From the NCBI GenBank assembly GCA_019419995.1, contig JAHZHZ010000011.1:1-64000 (forward strand): a stretch of 64,000 nucleotides of DNA. Direction: 5' to 3'. The stretch is from Clostridiales bacterium (GTDB lineage: Bacteria; Bacillota; Clostridia; Christensenellales; Aristaeellaceae). The position numbers and the translations under genes were made by a program. Of the stretch, positions 60,391-64,000 are shown piece by piece (positions within the stretch are counted from its first letter, which is position 1; every line of letters begins with the position of its first letter). The notes under the pieces were generated by a model. The model made no database searches, was not told the origin of the DNA, and saw only the letters and a list, made by a program, of their open reading frames with translations.

Positions 60391-60965
60391 GTCGGATCAC
60401 CAAACTCAATTCTGTTTTCCGACATCTGGCATACCGGAGCCAGCACCTCTACCCGATAGCCTTTTTCCCGCAATTTGTTTAAACCCGGTTGGAATACCTT
60501 GGCAATGACGATGCCGATGCCCGCTACCTGCGCACCTGCATGCTCCAGCAGAGTGGAAGCACCCAGGGCAGCCTCGCCATTGGCCAGAAAATCGTCGATG
60601 AGCAGCACCCGATCCCCGGGCAGAATAAACTGGGGCTTCAGGGTCAGCTGGTAGGGAGCGTTCTTGGTAAACGAAAATACTTGGGTTTGTAGGATATCGT
60701 CCTTGAGTATGCTGGAAGTGGACTTCTTTAAAATGATCATGGGCAGATTCAGCTCTAGGGCTGTCATGGCCGCAGGCGCGATGCCCGAGGACTCAATGGT
60801 CGCCACCCGTGTGATACCGGCGTCCCGGAAGCGCCGGGCAAATTCACAACCGATCTCCCGCATGAGATTGACATCCACCTGATGATTCAGAAACGAGTCC
60901 ACCAGCAGCACGTGTTCGTTTAATGCTCTGCCGCATTCCAATATTTTCCGCTTCAGCAATTCCAT
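60387..60965 (-). CDS. xpt: xanthine phosphoribosyltransferase
   Basis: A 192-residue purine salvage enzyme forming XMP from xanthine and PRPP. The sequence LVDSFLNHQVDVNLMREIG near the N terminus and the PRPP loop RVLLIDDFLANGEA (about 125-138) match Xpt. The start at 60965 is preceded by AAGGGATGG; the longer in-frame start at 61007 is within the promoter. No purine riboswitch was seen in the short leader. Confidence 0.92.
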   Translation of the reverse strand: MELLKRKILECGRALNEHVLLVDSFLNHQVDVNLMREIGCEFARRFRDAGITRVATIESSGIAPAAMTALELNLPMIILKKSTSSILKDDILQTQVFSFTKNAPYQLTLKPQFILPGDRVLLIDDFLANGEAALGASTLLEHAGAQVAGIGIVIAKVFQPGLNKLREKGYRVEVLAPVCQMSENRIEFGDPT

Positions 60966-61005
60966 CTTTAGTCCATCCCTTTCCGATTCTTCCATATCCG
61001 CCCCC

Positions 61006-61014
61006 ATTATAGCA
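61006..61014 (-). promoter_or_regulatory. extended -10 promoter of xpt
   Basis: On the minus strand TG-C-TATAAT forms an extended -10 element about 40 bases upstream of the xpt start. The -35 is poor. Confidence 0.55.
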
Positions 61015-61079
61015 CAGACCGCATCCTGGGGAAAGCGGCGGGAGGGTTAACTTTCGACATTTTCCGTCCGGAGGATCGC

Positions 61080-61108
61080 TTGCGTGGGCGAGGAGGGCAT
61101 GATATAAT
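61080..61108 (+). promoter_or_regulatory. promoter of the CCA-adding enzyme gene
   Basis: TTGCGT (61080-61085) and TATAAT (61103-61108) with a 17-base spacer. It leaves a leader of only about 12 bases before the proposed TTG start. Confidence 0.65.
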
Positions 61109-61125
61109 GCTCCAAGGTGATAGAT

Positions 61126-62496
61126 TTGAATGATTATCAAAGAGATCTAGTTCTTTCTCACCAGATCGCCCGTCGAGTCGAGGAGGCGGGGGGCCGTGCG
61201 TACTATGTGGGTGGCGTTGTGCGCGATGGACTCATGGGCGTGGAGTGCAAGGATATTGATCTGGAGGTCTATGGCCTCTCTCCTGAAGCGCTTAGAGTGC
61301 TGTTGGCACAGGTGGGGGAAGTTTACGACAAGGGTGCCAGCTTTGGCGTGATGAGCCTGCGCCACAGCAACATTGATGTGGCCATGCCCCGCACAGAGTC
61401 CCCCACGGGTCGTCGGCACACGGATTTTGATGTCTGCGTGGACCCATTTTTGCCCCCGGAGAGGGCATGCCGGCGCAGGGACTTTACCATTAACGCCATG
61501 CTCAGAGACGTGCTCAGCGGAGAAATTTTGGACTTCTTTGGGGGACGAGAGGATCTGGAAGGGCGAATCATTCGGTGCGTATGTCCCGAAACCTTTGTAG
61601 AGGACGCACTTCGCTGCTTTCGCGCTGCCCAGTTCGCTGCGCGCTTTGGGGCACGGATTGAGGAGAGTACACTTGCACTGTGTGGGAAAATGGAGGTGGG
61701 AGCACTCTCCATGGAGCGGGTGTTTGGAGAACTGGAAAAAGCGCTTCTCAAGGCGGAACAGCCTTCCATCTTTTTCCGCGAACTGCAGGCGATGAACCAC
61801 CTCAAGGAATTTTTTCCTGAACTTGCGGCTACCATCGGCGTGCAACAAAATCCTAAATTTCACCCGGAGGGGGATGTGTTTGAACATACGCTGCTGGTGG
61901 TAGACGCCGCAGCGCAGCTGAGGGAGAGGGCGGAAAAGCCCTTGGGCTTTATGCTCTCGGCACTGCTACACGACTTGGGCAAATGCGTGGCTACGCAGGT
62001 GCATGAGGATGGTCGAATTACTGCCTATGGCCATGAAGTTCTGGGAGAGGAATGGGTGGATCGCCAGTTGAGACGCCTGACCCGGAATGAACAGCTGATC
62101 CGCTATGTGAAGAATCAGGTGCGGCTGCACATGAGACCCAATATGCTGTGTATGGCCCAATCTAAGAAAAAAAAGACCCGCCAGTTGTTTGATGAAAGCC
62201 TGTGCCCCAATGACTTGATCCTGCTTTCCAGAGCCGATGCCTCCGGGAAACTGGACGAGCCCTATCGTGAAGAAAATGAACTCTGGCTGCGCATAAGACT
62301 GGAGGATTACCACAGGCGCATGGAGCAGCCTATGGTGAGTGGTCAAGATCTCATTGATGCTGGCCTTCAGCCTGGGAAAGATTTTTCTGCCCTTCTACAA
62401 CGGGCCAGAAGGCTGCACCTGTGCGGTATTGATCGTCCCAACGCGCTGAAACAGGTGTTGTCTGAGATCAAAATGAATAATTTCCTGCAAAAATAA
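61126..62496 (+). CDS. CCA tRNA nucleotidyltransferase with HD domain
   Basis: A 456-residue class II nucleotidyltransferase. The polymerase head includes AYYVGGVVRDGLMGVECKDIDLEVYG (catalytic DID near 40), the FTINAMLRD motif and REDLEGRIIR. The HD domain (about 245-370) contains HTLLVVD and LLHDLGKC. It adds or repairs CCA at tRNA 3' ends; the HD part may give phosphatase activity. AAGGTG lies 6 bases before the TTG at 61126; a GTG at 61117 in the same frame is the alternative. Confidence 0.9.
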   Translation: MNDYQRDLVLSHQIARRVEEAGGRAYYVGGVVRDGLMGVECKDIDLEVYGLSPEALRVLLAQVGEVYDKGASFGVMSLRHSNIDVAMPRTESPTGRRHTDFDVCVDPFLPPERACRRRDFTINAMLRDVLSGEILDFFGGREDLEGRIIRCVCPETFVEDALRCFRAAQFAARFGARIEESTLALCGKMEVGALSMERVFGELEKALLKAEQPSIFFRELQAMNHLKEFFPELAATIGVQQNPKFHPEGDVFEHTLLVVDAAAQLRERAEKPLGFMLSALLHDLGKCVATQVHEDGRITAYGHEVLGEEWVDRQLRRLTRNEQLIRYVKNQVRLHMRPNMLCMAQSKKKKTRQLFDESLCPNDLILLSRADASGKLDEPYREENELWLRIRLEDYHRRMEQPMVSGQDLIDAGLQPGKDFSALLQRARRLHLCGIDRPNALKQVLSEIKMNNFLQK

Positions 62497-62531
62497 ATAA
62501 AATATGAATTATAAATTTCTCTAGTTAAAAG

Positions 62532-62571
62532 GCGCCGGAATGTGCAAGGACACGGATCCGGGCGCTTTTTT
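62532..62571 (+). terminator. terminator after the CCA-adding enzyme gene
   Basis: GCGCCGGA pairs with TCCGGGCGC (one bulge), followed by T6. Confidence 0.82.
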
Positions 62572-62636
62572 ATGTTAAATCTTCAAAAAAACAAAAAAAC
62601 TGGGAAAAAAAGGGAGATATAGAGAGGAAACGGGGC

Positions 62637-62665
62637 TTGACAGTTCAAAAATGCTATGATATATT
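62637..62665 (+). promoter_or_regulatory. promoter of rpoB
   Basis: TTGACA (62637-62642) and TATATT (62660-62665), 17 bases apart. The transcript would have a leader of about 195 bases containing a GGCGC/GCGCC hairpin (about 62811-62825). Confidence 0.7.
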
Positions 62666-62866
62666 ATTAAATTGCATTAGTATGGAAAAGACTCCGCTTT
62701 CCGCCTGGAAATTTCACAAAATGTACGAAAACATCTTAAAAAATTCTCCATTGAGACGGAAAAAGGGAAGGTTTATCCAAAAAATAACCTTTGGATTTTC
62801 GGAGTCATTCGGCGCAGAAGCGCCGGCCATTTCCTGCGGTGAATAAAGATAGGGGTGATTGAAGGT

Positions 62867-64000
62867 ATGGTTCATCCGGTGCAAATGGGCAAGCGCACGC
62901 GAATGAGTTTTGCCCGCATTGAAGAGGCGCTGGCAGTACCCGATCTGATTGAGGTGCAGAAGAATTCTTACAGAAACTTTCTGAAGGAAGGGCTTCGGGA
63001 GGTTCTGGCGGACGTTTCTCCGATCACCGATTACAGCGAAAGTCTGATATTGGAATTTACGGACTATTCTCTGGACGACAAGCCGAAGTATACCGTGGAA
63101 AAGTGCAAGGAGCGGGATGCTACCTATGCGGCGCCGCTGAAGGTTACAGTTCGGCTCACCAACCGCGACACCCATGAAATTAAGGAGTCCGAGGTCTTTA
63201 TGGGCGATTTCCCGCTCATGACGGAGCACGGAACCTTTATCATCAACGGTGCGGAGCGCGTCATCGTTTCTCAGTTGGTACGCTCTCCCGGTGTGTATTT
63301 TTCCAGAACCATCGATAAAACCGGCGCGTTTTTGTATTCTGCGCAGATGATTCCCAATCGCGGTGCTTGGATCGAGTATGAAACCGATTCTAACGGCGTG
63401 GTGTTTGCGCGCATCGACCGCGCCCGCAAACTGCCGGTAACCGTGCTGTTGCGCGCTATGGGTGTGGAATCCGACGAGGAGATCATTCGCCTGTTCGGCA
63501 GTGATGAACACGTTGCAGCTACCCTGACTCGCGACGCTCCCGCTCTCAATGACAAGGGCGAGCTTCGGTATAAATCCCGTCGAGATCAGGCGCTGATTGA
63601 GATCTACAACAAGCTGCGCCCGGGCGAGCCGCCGTCGGTGGATTCCGCCACGAATCTCATCAACGCGCTCTTCTTTGATCCCAAGAGATATGATCTGGCG
63701 CACGTAGGCCGCTATAAATACAATAAGAAGTTGGCATTGGCGCTGCGCATCTTCAACCGAGTTCCTGTGGAGGATGTGGTGCATCCCTACACCGGCGAAG
63801 TTTTGGCAGAGTGTGGCCAGCCCATCTCCCGGGATCAGGCCGAGGCCATTCAAAATGCTGGAATTAACGAGGTTATGGTGCGTGTGGGCGATCAGGACGT
63901 GCGCATCATCGGCAACAATTTCGCCTTTATCAAGCCGTTTTTGGAGGGCTACAGCGCAGAACTGTATGCCCAGTACGATGAGGAGGAGGCCCCCTTCAGC
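62867..64000 (+). CDS. rpoB: DNA-directed RNA polymerase beta subunit, 5' part
   Basis: An open frame of 378 codons runs to the window end. It starts MVHPVQMGKRTRMSFARIEEALAVPDLIEVQ after AGGGGTGATTGAAGG. The sequences SYRNFLKEGLREVL, FPLMTEHGTFIINGAERVIVSQLVRSPGVYF (near 120-150) and GAWIEYE are classical beta-subunit features. The gene is cut by the window end before the rifampicin region. The ribosomal protein genes rplJ and rplL, normally just upstream, are absent here; a tRNA nucleotidyltransferase gene and terminator precede it. Confidence 0.97.
   Translation, partial: MVHPVQMGKRTRMSFARIEEALAVPDLIEVQKNSYRNFLKEGLREVLADVSPITDYSESLILEFTDYSLDDKPKYTVEKCKERDATYAAPLKVTVRLTNRDTHEIKESEVFMGDFPLMTEHGTFIINGAERVIVSQLVRSPGVYFSRTIDKTGAFLYSAQMIPNRGAWIEYETDSNGVVFARIDRARKLPVTVLLRAMGVESDEEIIRLFGSDEHVAATLTRDAPALNDKGELRYKSRRDQALIEIYNKLRPGEPPSVDSATNLINALFFDPKRYDLAHVGRYKYNKKLALALRIFNRVPVEDVVHPYTGEVLAECGQPISRDQAEAIQNAGINEVMVRVGDQDVRIIGNNFAFIKPFLEGYSAELYAQYDEEEAPFS

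Noticed and set aside
60966..61005. purine riboswitch upstream of xpt
   Set aside because: The leader is only about 40 bases after the extended -10 and shows no aptamer motifs.
62714..63853. 379-codon minus-strand open frame at the window end
   Set aside because: Antisense to rpoB, which has unmistakable beta-subunit sequence on the other strand.
1..64000. CRISPR arrays, insertion sequences, rRNA or tRNA genes
   Set aside because: No regularly spaced direct repeats, transposase genes, rRNA signatures or tRNA cloverleaf sequences were recognised apart from the tRNA-like part of tmRNA.

Overview
The window reads as chromosome of a spore-forming, anaerobic member of the Clostridia (Firmicutes). 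The evidence is a forespore sigma-G gene, ferredoxin-coupled 2-oxoacid oxidoreductase genes, three T-box leaders, Shine-Dalgarno starts with frequent TTG/GTG initiation, a KtrAB-type potassium system, and consensus TTGACA-17-TATAAT promoters. The family or genus cannot be fixed from the sequence. No rRNA, tRNA, CRISPR array or insertion sequence was recognised; tmRNA (ssrA) is present next to smpB.

Layout: (1) 1-12.4 kb is a sugar or sugar-acid utilisation island: a phosphotriesterase-family lactonase-like hydrolase, KDPG-type aldolase, KDG-type kinase, a CUT2 (ribose-type) ABC importer, aldo/keto reductase, VOC protein, FGGY kinase, GntR regulator, a divergent DeoC-type aldolase and an IclR regulator. 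(2) 12.7-23.4 kb holds a secreted Ig-like-repeat protein, HAD phosphatase, 1-phosphofructokinase, KtrB/KtrA, a lipoprotein foldase, sigma-G, a flavin reductase and a DUF1846 protein. (3) 23.6-30.0 kb is the aspartate-to-threonine pathway: hom, ask and asd on one strand, thrC, thrB and an ACT regulator on the other, followed by a CatA-like acetyltransferase. (4) 30.8-37.4 kb carries two tRNA-modification genes, a MATE transporter, a GtrA protein and an SH3-repeat/NlpC-P60 peptidase. (5) 37.5-49.0 kb is a minus-strand metabolic cluster: an XRE-cupin-acyl-CoA synthetase fusion behind one T-box, then a second T-box followed by a P-loop ATPase, ferredoxin, VorB-type alpha, beta and gamma oxidoreductase subunits and IlvE, then a LeuA-like protein that lacks the metal-binding histidines and a TIM-barrel/acyl-CoA synthetase fusion. 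(6) 49.5-54.4 kb: Fe-S aldo/keto reductase, Na/Pi cotransporter, smpB-ssrA. (7) 54.4-57.6 kb: an MFS exporter with a leader peptide, and 1.5 kb without an intact gene. (8) 57.6-64 kb: a T-box-controlled asparagine synthetase, NagD-like phosphatase, xanthine phosphoribosyltransferase, CCA-adding enzyme and the 5' part of rpoB.

The most interesting system is region 5. Aligning its two T-box specifier loops with the asparagine T-box of asnB (specifier AAC, as expected) gives GTA (valine) for the oxidoreductase/IlvE operon and ATC (isoleucine) for the acyl-CoA synthetase gene. T-boxes normally switch on supply of the amino acid that is short. This suggests the synthetase, oxidoreductase and aminotransferase run in the biosynthetic direction: branched-chain carboxylic acid, to acyl-CoA, to 2-oxoacid by reductive carboxylation, to valine or isoleucine. 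That direction is an inference and has not been shown.
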